This document shows, piece by piece, positions 24,064-32,907 of a stretch of DNA of 64,000 bases. The notes beneath the pieces are model-generated. The model saw nothing but the letters and a program-made list of their open reading frames with translations. It was not told where the DNA came from and ran no database searches. This stretch comes from JAYEIA01 sp964472505 (GTDB taxonomy: Bacteria > Bacteroidota > Bacteroidia > Bacteroidales > JAADGE01). The position numbers were made by a program, and so were the translations under genes. Numbering within the stretch: position 1 is the stretch's first letter; each line of letters begins with the position of its first letter. The stretch is taken from the NCBI GenBank assembly GCA_964472505.1, contig CAYYQW010000013.1, positions 1 through 64,000 of the forward strand, written 5' to 3'.

Positions 24064-26226
24064 ATGACTGACAAGAAAAATTTTACGTCCGATACTGAAA
24101 ATACTGAGAATGCATATTCAGAAAAAAACGATGCCGTAAACGAGCATACTGAAGAGAATAATAATTCGCAAGAGAATTCTCAAGAATCATCAACTGAGGA
24201 TGAACAAAAATCGGAAGAAATGCCGGACGCCTCAAAACTGACAGAAAGTGAAAGAGAGTCTGATTCTATCATGGAGTCTTCGGAAGAAGAAAAGTCGGAA
24301 AATGATACCATAGACGAGCATACTGCAGAGAATAACAATTCTCAAGACAATTCTCACGAATCATCTGTTGAGAAAGAACAAAACTCGGAGGAAACACCGG
24401 ACGCTTCAAAACTGACACAAAGTGAAAGAGAATCTGATTCTATCATGGAGTCTTCGGAAGAAGAAAAGCCGGAAAAAGATACCGACAAGCAAGAGTTTCC
24501 CGACTACAGCGAAAAAAACAGAGATGAATTGCTTCAGGCACTGAAAGATTTGATTGAAAATGCTACCGTAAAAGAAACTAATCGACAGCTGAAGCACATA
24601 AAGCAAGCATTTGAAAAAAGAACAGCCGAGCATAAAGCTGAACTGCTTCAAAAAAGAGAAAAAGAGCGCAAAGCACTGCGAGAAGAAGGAAAAGATGAAG
24701 AATTTCAGGATGAACTTCCCAAAGATGAATACGCGGATAAGCTTGATAACTTATTACAGCAACTCAAACAAAAACAAAAAGAGGAAAAACAAAAAGAGCG
24801 TGAAACCCGCGAAAAAAACCTCGAGATAAAGAAGCAAATAGTCAATAATATAGAAAATCTGATTAATAAACCGGAAGCATTCGGAAAGACTTTCAATGAG
24901 TTCAAAGCATTTCAAAAACAATGGGATGAAACAGGCCCGGTGCCCAATACGGAAAATCGCAATATTTGGACGGAATACAATCGCGTAATTGAAAATTTTT
25001 ACAATTATGTTCAGATAAATAAAGAATTACGCGATCTTGATCTTCAAAAAAATACAGAAGCCAAGAAAAAGCTTTGCGAAGAAGCTGAAGCACTTCTCGA
25101 AATTGAAGATGTTATGGAAGCACAACGCAAACTGCAAAAGCTTCATGACCGTTGGCGTGAAACCGGACCGGTTTATAATGAAATAAAAGAAGAATTGTGG
25201 GAGCGTTTCAAAAGACCTACCAAAACAATCAACGACAAACATCAGGATCGTCTGAAGCTGATAAAAGAACAACAGGAGAAAAACTTAGAATCAAAAACAT
25301 ATCTCTGCGAAAAAACTGAAGAAGCTTTAGAAAAAGAATATAAAACGAATTCAGAGTGGAAAAAAGCATCTGCCATGGTGCAGAAATATCAAAAGCTTTG
25401 GAACAGTATTGGTTATGTGCCAAAACAGCACAACCAAGCCATATACGAACGCTTTTCTACCGCCTGCGATAAGTTTTTTGACAGAATGCGCAATCATTTT
25501 GAAAAAATAAATGCAGAAAGGCAAGATAATCTCGCCAAGAAAGAAGCGCTTCTTAAAAAAGCTCAGGAGCGAATGGAAAGTACCGATTGGTCGAAAGACA
25601 CTAAATTCTACAAAAACATTCAAAATGAATGGAAGCAAATTGGCCCGGTACCGCGCAAACATTCAGATAAGATATGGAAACAATTTCGCAGTGCATGCAA
25701 CACATTCTTTAATCGAAAGCGCGAACACTTCAATCAGCGCAAAGAAGACGAGAAACAAAATTTAGAACTAAAAGCGCAACTCATAAAAGAAATTTCTGAT
25801 TACGCTTCAGTTGATAAAGAAAGTGACTTAGAGAAAATTAAAGAATTCCAAAATCGTTGGCAAGAAATTGGCTTTGTGCCCATTAAAGAAAAAGACAGAA
25901 TTATTGATGAGTACAACACAGCCATTGACCGCTTATTTGAACGGCTTAAGATTGATAAAAGCACAAAAGTGAACATCAAATTCAATGATAAAATTCAAGG
26001 ACTTGAAAATGCCGACGAAGAACGTATATGGTCTGAAATAGGTAAATTGCGTGCTAAAATTGATGAACGCGAAAAAGAAATTAATCTTTGGAAAAATAAT
26101 CTTGGCTTTTTTGCGAACACCAAAAGCTCCGAAAAGATGAAAGCTGAATATATAAAAAGGATTGAGCGGGGTGAAAAAGAAATAGCCGAGTACAAAGCTA
26201 TGATTGACAAACTGCAAAACCTCTAA
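24064..26226 (+). CDS. DUF349 repeat protein with duplicated acidic N-terminus
   Basis: Soluble, highly charged helical protein carrying several DUF349 repeats. Seen: at least five copies of the repeat signature with a conserved Trp and turn (FQKQWDETGPVP, LHDRWRETGPVY, YQKLWNSIGYVP, IQNEWKQIGPVP, FQNRWQEIGFVP) between about residues 275 and 620, followed by a coiled-coil tail. The first 150 residues are Glu/Ser/Asn-rich, probably disordered, and contain a 58-residue tandem duplication (174-bp period, 24141-24488). No signal peptide. The function of DUF349 proteins is poorly defined. I use the ATG at 24064; the GTG at 24061 immediately before it is the alternative. pyrG follows, with starts around the stop. 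Confidence 0.85.
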   Translation: MTDKKNFTSDTENTENAYSEKNDAVNEHTEENNNSQENSQESSTEDEQKSEEMPDASKLTESERESDSIMESSEEEKSENDTIDEHTAENNNSQDNSHESSVEKEQNSEETPDASKLTQSERESDSIMESSEEEKPEKDTDKQEFPDYSEKNRDELLQALKDLIENATVKETNRQLKHIKQAFEKRTAEHKAELLQKREKERKALREEGKDEEFQDELPKDEYADKLDNLLQQLKQKQKEEKQKERETREKNLEIKKQIVNNIENLINKPEAFGKTFNEFKAFQKQWDETGPVPNTENRNIWTEYNRVIENFYNYVQINKELRDLDLQKNTEAKKKLCEEAEALLEIEDVMEAQRKLQKLHDRWRETGPVYNEIKEELWERFKRPTKTINDKHQDRLKLIKEQQEKNLESKTYLCEKTEEALEKEYKTNSEWKKASAMVQKYQKLWNSIGYVPKQHNQAIYERFSTACDKFFDRMRNHFEKINAERQDNLAKKEALLKKAQERMESTDWSKDTKFYKNIQNEWKQIGPVPRKHSDKIWKQFRSACNTFFNRKREHFNQRKEDEKQNLELKAQLIKEISDYASVDKESDLEKIKEFQNRWQEIGFVPIKEKDRIIDEYNTAIDRLFERLKIDKSTKVNIKFNDKIQGLENADEERIWSEIGKLRAKIDEREKEINLWKNNLGFFANTKSSEKMKAEYIKRIERGEKEIAEYKAMIDKLQNL
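24141..24488 (+). repeat. Two tandem 174-bp copies inside the DUF349 gene
   Basis: The stretch from 24141 and the stretch from 24315 align without gaps over 174 bp, both starting CGAGCATACTG and both containing TCTATCATGGAGTCTTCGG. The protein copies are about 75 percent identical, with both keeping PDASKLT.SERESDSIMESS. The divergence suggests an old in-frame duplication. Confidence 0.85.
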
Positions 26227-26245
26227 GCACTTTTTTACTACTCTC

Positions 26246-27853
26246 ATGGGCAAAAAACAAACATATTTTGTATTTGTAACCGGCGGTGTTAGTTCTTCAT
26301 TGGGAAAAGGCATCATATCTGCCTCACTCGCAAAGCTCTTACAAGCAAGAGGCTACTCCGTTACAATTCAAAAAATTGATCCCTACATAAATATTGACCC
26401 GGGAACATTAAACCCCTACGAACACGGTGAATGCTACGTAACACAAGACGGAGCCGAAACGGATTTGGATTTGGGACACTACGAACGTTTCTTAAATATA
26501 AAAACTTCCCAAGCTAATAATGTTACTACCGGTCGCATCTATCAATCGGTAATTAATAAAGAACGCCGCGGCGATTATTTAGGAAAAACGGTTCAAATAA
26601 TACCCCATATCACCGACGAAATTAAGCGCCGTATAAAACTGCTCGGCAATGAAGATTTTGACTTTGTAATTACCGAAATCGGCGGGACTGTCGGCGATAT
26701 TGAATCTCTTCCATACATAGAAGCCGTCAGGCAATTACGCTGGGATTTACCCCAAAGCAGTTTAGTCATTCACTTGACCCTCGTTCCTTACTTATCGGCT
26801 GCTCAAGAGCTTAAGACAAAACCAACACAACATTCGGTTAAGTTGCTGCTTGAAAACGGTGTACAACCCGATATTTTAGTGCTTCGAACCGAGCATCCGC
26901 TGAATTCGGAAATCCGAAAAAAAGTATCGCGCTTTTGTAATGTTGGTTTGAATTCGGTGATAGAATCAGCCGATGCAAAATCTATTTACGAAGTCCCCTT
27001 GCTGATGCAAAAAGAAAAGTTGGATCAGGTAGTACTTGACAAACTTCATCTTAAGTGTGAAAAAAAGGCTGACTTAACGAATTGGAAACTTTTTACAGAC
27101 CGAATAAAAAAGCCCAAAAACAGAGTCAATATAGCTTTGGTAGGAAAATACACCGAATTACCGGATGCATACAAGTCAATAAATGAAGCGCTTTTGCATG
27201 CCGGAGCCGTAAATAATACACGGCCGGAAATAACATTAGTAAATTCTGAGGAGCTGGAAGCTGAAAAGGCGGAAGACATGCTAAAAGATTATAAAGGCAT
27301 ATTGGTGGCTCCGGGTTTTGGCGACAGAGGCATATACGGCAAACTTAAAGCCGCTCGGTATGCACGCGAAAATAATATTCCGTTCTTTGGAATATGCCTC
27401 GGTATGCAATGTGCCGTTATTGAATTTGCTCGAAATATAATTGGGCTTGAACGAGCTGATTCAACAGAAATGCGCCGAAATACCCCCCACCCCGTTATTG
27501 ACTTGATGGAGGAACAAAAAAACACGGTAAACCTTGGCGGGACAATGCGTTTAGGAGCTTATGAATGTAGCCTGAAAACCGGCTCAAAAGTAAAAAAAAT
27601 ATATCAAACCAATATTATTTCAGAACGTCACAGGCACAGGTATGAATTTAACAATCAATATCTCAACCAATTTGAAAAACACGGAATGATTGCTACAGGA
27701 ACCAACAGCAATTCCGGATTAGTTGAAATAATGGAGCTAACTGATCATCCGTGGTTTATAGGTGTACAGTTTCACCCCGAATACAGCAGCACCGTAGAAA
27801 ACCCTCACCCTTTATTCATTGATTTTATTAAAGCTGCAGAAAACAAAAAATAG
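26246..27853 (+). CDS. pyrG: CTP synthase
   Basis: Makes CTP from UTP, ATP and glutamine in the cytoplasm. Seen: the synthase domain opening FVFVTGGVSSSLGKGI, DPYINIDPGTLNPYEHGE and ITEIGGTVGDIESLP. The glutamine amidotransferase domain has FGICLGMQCAV (catalytic Cys), and FHPEYSS supplies the His-Glu pair. The length from the ATG at 26246 is 535 aa, standard for the enzyme. The longer frame from 26204 would overlap the DUF349 stop and adds a non-homologous 14 residues, so the shorter start is chosen. yidC starts 2 bp after the stop, so the two are co-transcribed, ending at the hairpin at 29789-29831. Confidence 0.97.
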   Translation: MGKKQTYFVFVTGGVSSSLGKGIISASLAKLLQARGYSVTIQKIDPYINIDPGTLNPYEHGECYVTQDGAETDLDLGHYERFLNIKTSQANNVTTGRIYQSVINKERRGDYLGKTVQIIPHITDEIKRRIKLLGNEDFDFVITEIGGTVGDIESLPYIEAVRQLRWDLPQSSLVIHLTLVPYLSAAQELKTKPTQHSVKLLLENGVQPDILVLRTEHPLNSEIRKKVSRFCNVGLNSVIESADAKSIYEVPLLMQKEKLDQVVLDKLHLKCEKKADLTNWKLFTDRIKKPKNRVNIALVGKYTELPDAYKSINEALLHAGAVNNTRPEITLVNSEELEAEKAEDMLKDYKGILVAPGFGDRGIYGKLKAARYARENNIPFFGICLGMQCAVIEFARNIIGLERADSTEMRRNTPHPVIDLMEEQKNTVNLGGTMRLGAYECSLKTGSKVKKIYQTNIISERHRHRYEFNNQYLNQFEKHGMIATGTNSNSGLVEIMELTDHPWFIGVQFHPEYSSTVENPHPLFIDFIKAAENKK

Positions 27854-27855
27854 TT

Positions 27856-29772
27856 ATGGACAAAAACCAAGTAACAGGCCTTATATTAATCTTCCTCATT
27901 ATTGTAGGATATTCCTGGTGGATGAGCCCCACCGAAGAAGAACAAAAGGCCATGGAGATGAAAAGAGATTCTGCTCAACTCGCATACAAGAAAGAACAAA
28001 GAGAAGATTCTTTGGCGCAAATACAGCGTGAAACTCAAAATACCTTTAAAAAGGACAGTATTTCGCAAGACAGTTTGAGTACCGACAGTGCTGTAAAGAA
28101 AGCACCTGCTAAGAATTTAGGCAGTTTTTCCCAAGCAGCCGACGGCGAAGAGAAAATCTATACAATCGAAAATCAAAACATAATTGTAAAGTTCAGCAAT
28201 AAAGGAGCTTATCCCTTATATGCCGAATTGAAAGACTTCGAGAGTTACGACGGCTCACCCTTGTATCTGTTTAAAGGCAAAGACAACCGCTTTGAGTTGC
28301 TTTTTAATGCCGATAATGTGGGAATAAGCACATTGGATTTGTATTTTGAGCCCGTGCAAAGTCAAACAAAACTCAATGCTTCCGAAAGTGAAAAAACCAT
28401 ACAATTTAGAGCTTATGCCGGAAGCAACCGATACATAGAGTTTAAATACAGCCTAAAACCCGAAAGCCATTTGCTTGATTTTAGTATCAGCATGCACGGC
28501 ATGGATGACATTATTCCGAGAAATAATCCTTATGCCAATCTCAACTGGGAATCTAAAGCCAGACGGCATGAAAAAGGAACCGACTGGGAAAACCAAAATA
28601 CCACGGTATATTATAAGTATTTTGAAGACGAGGTTGATTATCTTTCCGAAACTTCGGATAAAAAAGATGAGCTTCTCAAAACACGCGTGCGCTGGATTGC
28701 ATACAAAGGGCACTTCTTTACCTCAGCATTGATAGCAGAAGAAGCTTTTCAGTCAGCCGAAATCAGATATGAAAAAGATGAAGCCCAGGAAATATACCTT
28801 AAAGAGTTTTATTCATCCATTGACGCTGAATATAGTCAAATGACCGAAAAGCCAATGAAAATGGCTTACTATTTTGGTCCGAATGATTATGATATTCTGA
28901 GCGACGTAAAATTGAAAGAGGACGATAAATTAAATCTGAAACGAATTATCCCGCTTGGCTGGTCCGTATTCAGATGGATAAATCAATTTATTGTTATTCC
29001 GCTGTTTGACTTTTTAGGCTCATTTATAAGTAATTACGGAATAATTATTCTGATAATGACCGTAATCATTAAGTTGGTACTTTTTCCGCTGACTTATAAA
29101 TCTTATGTGTCATCGGCTAAAATGCGTGTACTGAAACCGCAAATAGACGAGATAAATAAAAAAATCCCAAAAGACAAAGCCATGGAGCGCCAGCAAGCCA
29201 CCATGGGTCTATACAAAAAGGCAGGAGTTAATCCCATGGGCGGTTGTTTGCCCATGCTTATTCAATTCCCGTTTCTTATTGCCATGTTCCGATTTTTTCC
29301 GGCCTCTATTGAACTTCGGCAAAAAAGTTTCTTGTGGGCAGACGATCTTTCTACTTATGACTCAATCTGGACATTCCCCGGAGGGTTTGAAATTCCCTTC
29401 TACGGTGATCACATAAGCTTGTTTACTTTACTTATGGCCGGAGCGTTGATGCTCAGTACGCTGTTAAATCAAAACCAAATGAGCGGCGGATCGGCACAGA
29501 TGCCGGGCATGAAAATGATGATGTATATTATGCCCCTTATGATGTTGTTCTGGTTTAATAATTATTCGGCCGGTTTAAGTTATTATTACTTCCTGTCAAA
29601 TGTTATAACCATCGGGCAAACCTTAGTCATCAGACGCATGATAGATGAAGATAAGCTTTTAAGAAAGCTTAATGAAAATAAAAAGAAACCCAAAAAACGA
29701 TCAAAATTCCAAGAGCGCTTAGAAAAAATGGCTAAGGAAAAAGAGCGTATGAATAAAAATAAGAAAAAATAA
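27856..29772 (+). CDS. yidC: Membrane protein insertase YidC (Oxa1 family)
   Basis: Inserts and folds inner-membrane proteins, alone or with SecYEG. Seen: an N-terminal anchor (LILIFLIIVGYSWWM), a charged linker, a periplasmic beta-sandwich domain (about residues 90-330), then the five-helix core. The core starts IPLFDFLGSFISNYGIIILIMTVIIKLVLFPLTYKSYVSSAKM and has a QATMGLYKKAGVNPMGGCLPML loop. The end is a strongly basic Lys/Arg tail (KKKPKKRSKFQERLEKMAKEKER) likely contacting ribosomes. At 638 aa it is the Gram-negative long form. It follows pyrG after 2 bp, an arrangement I regard as an operon. Confidence 0.97.
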   Translation: MDKNQVTGLILIFLIIVGYSWWMSPTEEEQKAMEMKRDSAQLAYKKEQREDSLAQIQRETQNTFKKDSISQDSLSTDSAVKKAPAKNLGSFSQAADGEEKIYTIENQNIIVKFSNKGAYPLYAELKDFESYDGSPLYLFKGKDNRFELLFNADNVGISTLDLYFEPVQSQTKLNASESEKTIQFRAYAGSNRYIEFKYSLKPESHLLDFSISMHGMDDIIPRNNPYANLNWESKARRHEKGTDWENQNTTVYYKYFEDEVDYLSETSDKKDELLKTRVRWIAYKGHFFTSALIAEEAFQSAEIRYEKDEAQEIYLKEFYSSIDAEYSQMTEKPMKMAYYFGPNDYDILSDVKLKEDDKLNLKRIIPLGWSVFRWINQFIVIPLFDFLGSFISNYGIIILIMTVIIKLVLFPLTYKSYVSSAKMRVLKPQIDEINKKIPKDKAMERQQATMGLYKKAGVNPMGGCLPMLIQFPFLIAMFRFFPASIELRQKSFLWADDLSTYDSIWTFPGGFEIPFYGDHISLFTLLMAGALMLSTLLNQNQMSGGSAQMPGMKMMMYIMPLMMLFWFNNYSAGLSYYYFLSNVITIGQTLVIRRMIDEDKLLRKLNENKKKPKKRSKFQERLEKMAKEKERMNKNKKK

Positions 29773-29788
29773 TTATACCCAAATAACG

Positions 29789-29831
29789 CATTGCCCGGAA
29801 TACTTTTGTATACCGGGTAATGTATTTTTTA
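29789..29831 (+). terminator. Terminator of pyrG-yidC
   Basis: A stem of 14 pairs with one mismatch (CATTGCCCGG.ATAC/GTAT.CCGGGTAATG) and a TTTT loop is followed by TATTTTTT. It lies 16 bp past the yidC stop. Confidence 0.85.
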
Positions 29832-29994
29832 AAATAACATTTAGACTACCGGACAAGCTTTGTAGCAATGTATTTCATCATTTGCCGATGCTTTACAAAG
29901 CAACTTGCAGCAATTATATCAAAAACATCATATGAATCCGGAAACTTAATCACTACATTTTTCGTACATTAGCAGATACATTAATTTTTTTATT

Positions 29995-30423
29995 ATGATA
30001 AAATCACTACTCATTTTTACAAGTCTGAGCATAGCATTATTAATTGCCCTGCCGGCACAGGCTGAAGCACAAAGCTTTCAAGCAAAGATGCACAGCGTTT
30101 CATATTTTTCGAAAAGTTCCGGCTGCAGCAGCTCGGAAACAATTTTAGTTAGGGTGAAATATACAGTCAGCTCATATAAGCCCAATGAGCTTGTCATTGC
30201 GCATCAATATGCCAACGGAGTACAAATAAGTGCTAATGTCGAAAAAATTGATAAAAAAGGTCATATTGTGTATGATTTTTGCATAGATAAAAATCATATA
30301 GAAGAAATTTATACAACATTTAAGACAGAAAGAGGAGTTGTATCAAATAAAATTAAAATAATAATAAATGCTCAACAAGCTACTATAGTATCAGGAACTC
30401 CGCCAAAAACACTTCGCCTGTAA
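29995..30423 (+). CDS. Exported hypothetical protein, 142 aa
   Basis: Unrecognised. It has a signal peptide (residues 1-24, SLLIFTSLSIALLIALPAQA) followed by a mature domain of about 115 aa. The mature domain has a Ser/Cys-rich patch (SKSSGCSSSETILVRVKYTV) and predicted strands up to a polar C-terminus. Two cysteines (in SGCSS and YDFCID) could pair in the periplasm. It stands alone after the yidC terminator, 30 bp upstream of the first of two paralogous cytoplasmic proteins. It may be co-transcribed with them, but no functional link can be seen. Confidence 0.72.
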   Translation: MIKSLLIFTSLSIALLIALPAQAEAQSFQAKMHSVSYFSKSSGCSSSETILVRVKYTVSSYKPNELVIAHQYANGVQISANVEKIDKKGHIVYDFCIDKNHIEEIYTTFKTERGVVSNKIKIIINAQQATIVSGTPPKTLRL

Positions 30424-30453
30424 TTATAAGAATAATTTATAAAACAAAACTCT

Positions 30454-30867
30454 ATGGATCCGGTTATTTTTAAAAATCAATTTGGCAGTGTAACGCACTT
30501 GAAAGACAGCAATACCCTTTTTATAAAATGGTGCGATAATGATGCCCCCATGAGCTTAGAAGAATATAAAAAACCATTTCTTAAAACTTTGGAATACCAA
30601 GTAGGTCTTCAGAAAAAAGCGGATAATTTTTTGTCGGATATTCGGGACCAACAAACCGTTTCACCCAAATATCAAAAATGGTTGCAAACTGAAATTTTGG
30701 CAAAAGCTTCCGATTTAGATATCAAGCATATTGGTATTATATTATCTGCCAATGCTTTTAAACGTTTTTATATCAACAAAGTAATAAAGTATATTACAGG
30801 AGCAAATATCCCGGTTAAAACTTTCAATAATTATGAGGAAGCAATAAAATGGTTTATATCCTTCTAA
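30454..30867 (+). CDS. STAS/SEC14-like small protein, copy 1
   Basis: A cytoplasmic protein of 137 aa, clearly paralogous to the one encoded at 31057. The shared pattern includes YKxPFxxxLEYQ, the segment FLSDIRDQQTVSPKYQKWLQ, then an FKRFYINK motif and a C-terminal TFNNYEEAIKWF. Size and pattern resemble the SpoIIAA-like/STAS-related proteins seen in multiple copies in Bacteroidota. That assignment is by impression only and no residue of known function is identified. There is no signal peptide or membrane segment. It could be a ligand-binding or anti-regulatory module. Confidence 0.7.
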   Translation: MDPVIFKNQFGSVTHLKDSNTLFIKWCDNDAPMSLEEYKKPFLKTLEYQVGLQKKADNFLSDIRDQQTVSPKYQKWLQTEILAKASDLDIKHIGIILSANAFKRFYINKVIKYITGANIPVKTFNNYEEAIKWFISF

Positions 30868-31056
30868 ACAAATCAGTCTTCCTAATTCTCTAAGCACTAA
30901 CTTAGCCTGCAAAAAACAGCTGATTTAATATCAATTATGTTTTGCAATATTTTCGTATATTCTTCGTATAAAAACATAGCGGTGTAGCTATATTTTTATA
31001 TCGTGAAACACAAAATGGAGTGAACTAACAATTATGAACGTAAAAAATTAGCAGTT

Positions 31057-31464
31057 ATGGAACAAATATTTGAAACAGATTGGGCAAAAGCCGATTATTA
31101 TCCGGAAAGACAATTAGTTATTGTAACTTGGAAAGACAAAGACAGAGTATTAACTTTTGATGAATATAAGTATCCTTTTGAAAGAAGTCTTGAATTCCAG
31201 ATTGAAAAGAAATTTGAAGTTCGATATTTTATATCCGATACCCGAAATCAAGGAACCATATCACCAAAATACAGAAAATGGTTTCAAGATGTGGCAGCTC
31301 CGAAAGCTCAAAGTCAAGGTTTGAGAAAAGGAGCTGTGGTTATGAATACAAATGTTTTCAAACGCTATTATATTAACCACATTATGAAAACTCTCAACAC
31401 CTTAGGAATGCCCTTTAAAGCTTTCAAAAATTTAGATGAAGCCAAAGAATGGTTCAAGGAATAA
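31057..31464 (+). CDS. STAS/SEC14-like small protein, copy 2
   Basis: Tandem paralogue (135 aa) of the protein at 30454. The two align over their full length, with the best match at FISDTRNQGTISPKYRKWFQ, then NVFKRYYINHIMKT and the end KAFKNLDEAKEWF. Identity is moderate (roughly 40 percent by eye), so the duplication is old. The 189-bp gap between the two holds only AT-rich sequence with one weak hairpin (30977-30992). They may be regulated separately. Its 3' end is close to a convergent GNAT gene (19 bp). Function is unknown, as for copy 1. Confidence 0.72.
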   Translation: MEQIFETDWAKADYYPERQLVIVTWKDKDRVLTFDEYKYPFERSLEFQIEKKFEVRYFISDTRNQGTISPKYRKWFQDVAAPKAQSQGLRKGAVVMNTNVFKRYYINHIMKTLNTLGMPFKAFKNLDEAKEWFKE

Positions 31465-31483
31465 TTGTCAATATTCACTAACA

Positions 31484-31933
31484 TTACTTCATGGCCTCAA
31501 AAAGTTGATAATGATCGCCGTTCATGCCTATGTTTTCATAGACTTTACGAGCTCGCGAGTTGGTTAAGTTAACATATAAACGAATGCCGCCCACATCGGA
31601 GCGAGCTTCGGAAAGTTTTGTTATGTGCCGATACATGCTTTGGAAAATTCCTTTTCTGCGAAATTCGGGCAACACATAAACCGATTGAATCCACCATACC
31701 CATGCATTGCGCCAATCGCTCCATTCATAGGTTATTAAGAGCGAGGCAACTGTTTTATTATCAAAATCGGCTAAGTAATAAACCCCTTTTCCCGGATCAT
31801 CAAAAACGGCTTTCACGCCTTTGCTAACAAGAGATTTGTCGAGTTCTAACTTCTCGGTTTCCTTTGCCATTTTAAGTTGAAAATCAATAATGAGCTCTGC
31901 ATCTTCTTTTTGGGCCTGTCTAATTTTTGGCAT
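31484..31933 (-). CDS. GNAT-family N-acetyltransferase
   Basis: Predicted acetyl-CoA-dependent transferase of 149 aa. Seen: MPKIRQAQKEDAELI at the start, the beta-4 strand with WIQSVYVLPEFRRKGIFQSMYRHI (the RRKG acetyl-CoA binding motif A), and LYVNLTNSRARKVYENIGM, the standard C-terminal GNAT segment. It overlaps the 3' end of aroC by 14 bp, making it the last gene of the folP-cdaA-aroC run. The acceptor substrate is unknown. It may simply be carried in the operon without metabolic connection to its neighbours. Confidence 0.9.
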   Translation of the reverse strand: MPKIRQAQKEDAELIIDFQLKMAKETEKLELDKSLVSKGVKAVFDDPGKGVYYLADFDNKTVASLLITYEWSDWRNAWVWWIQSVYVLPEFRRKGIFQSMYRHITKLSEARSDVGGIRLYVNLTNSRARKVYENIGMNGDHYQLFEAMK

Positions 31934-32897
31934 CTTGTCTTAACTTTAAGTCGGCCAGGACGATTGCCGTTACGGCTTCAATAATTACCGGTACGCGCAA
32001 AGCAATGCAGGCATCGTGGCGGCCTTTGATTTGTAATTCTTTAATTTGATTATCTTTAAAATTGTAAGTTTCCTGTCCGATAAAAATACTGGAGGTTGGC
32101 TTTACAGCGGCTCTGAAAACCAATTCGTTTCCGTTGGAAATTCCGCCGTTAATTCCGGAGCTGTGATTACTTTCGGTTTTACCTTCGGCATCAATGAGCC
32201 GGTCATTATGTTCGGATCCGAACATTTTTGCAGCTTCAAAACCACTTCCAAACTCAATTCCTTTAACGGCCGGAATAGAAAAAACCGCTTGCGAGATGAG
32301 CGATTCAATGCTGTGAAAAAACGGTTCGCCCCAGCCTGTCGGTATGCCCTGTGCTCTGCACTCAATCAGGCCGCCCACTGAATCTCTTGTTTTTAGTGCT
32401 TTATCTACGGCAGCACGAATATTCTTGTCGCCTCCTGCTTCAATTATTTGAGCCGATATGTTTACTTGTTGAATTATTTTTTTTGCAATAACCCCGGCAG
32501 CGACAATACCCACGGTGAGTCTTCCGGAAAAATGTCCGCCCCCGCGCTCGTCATTATAGCCGGCATATTTTTTATGAGCCGTAAAATCAGCATGGCCGGG
32601 ACGCGGATGCTCACGAAAATTATAATGCTGTGAACGTGTATTGCTGTTTTCAAAGCGAATAAGAATCGGTGCTCCTGTAGTATATCCGTTGTAACAGCCG
32701 CTCAGAATTTCGGGTTTATCAGATTCTCGTCTGGGAGTTGTGCCTTTTGCACCGCTTTTGCGCCGATGCAAATCGCTGTCAAAATCACTAAGCCTTAGAG
32801 GAATTCCTGCGGGACAACCGTCTATGACCACACCTACGGCTTTTTGATGTGATTCACCCCATATTTGCACTCTGAATAAGGTTCCAAAACTGTTCAT
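31920..32897 (-). CDS. aroC: Chorismate synthase
   Basis: Converts 5-enolpyruvylshikimate 3-phosphate to chorismate with reduced FMN, the last common step of aromatic synthesis. Seen: MNSFGTLFRVQIWGESH at the start, GCPAGIPL, the GGHFSGRLT region, and GRHDACIALRVPVIIEA near the C-terminus, which are diagnostic. From the ATG at 32897 the protein is 325 aa, slightly short of the 350-360 of many homologues, with shorter connecting loops. The upstream ATG at 32942 lies inside cdaA and adds a Lys-rich stretch, so it is not used. It sits between cdaA (10-bp gap) and GNAT (14-bp overlap). Confidence 0.95.
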   Translation of the reverse strand: MNSFGTLFRVQIWGESHQKAVGVVIDGCPAGIPLRLSDFDSDLHRRKSGAKGTTPRRESDKPEILSGCYNGYTTGAPILIRFENSNTRSQHYNFREHPRPGHADFTAHKKYAGYNDERGGGHFSGRLTVGIVAAGVIAKKIIQQVNISAQIIEAGGDKNIRAAVDKALKTRDSVGGLIECRAQGIPTGWGEPFFHSIESLISQAVFSIPAVKGIEFGSGFEAAKMFGSEHNDRLIDAEGKTESNHSSGINGGISNGNELVFRAAVKPTSSIFIGQETYNFKDNQIKELQIKGRHDACIALRVPVIIEAVTAIVLADLKLRQDAKN

Positions 32898-32907
32898 TTT
32901 TTCTGAC

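Noticed and set aside
30977..30992. Small hairpin ATAGC/GCTAT after the first paralogue
   Set aside because: Stem of five weak pairs and a short T-rich tail; too weak to call a terminator.
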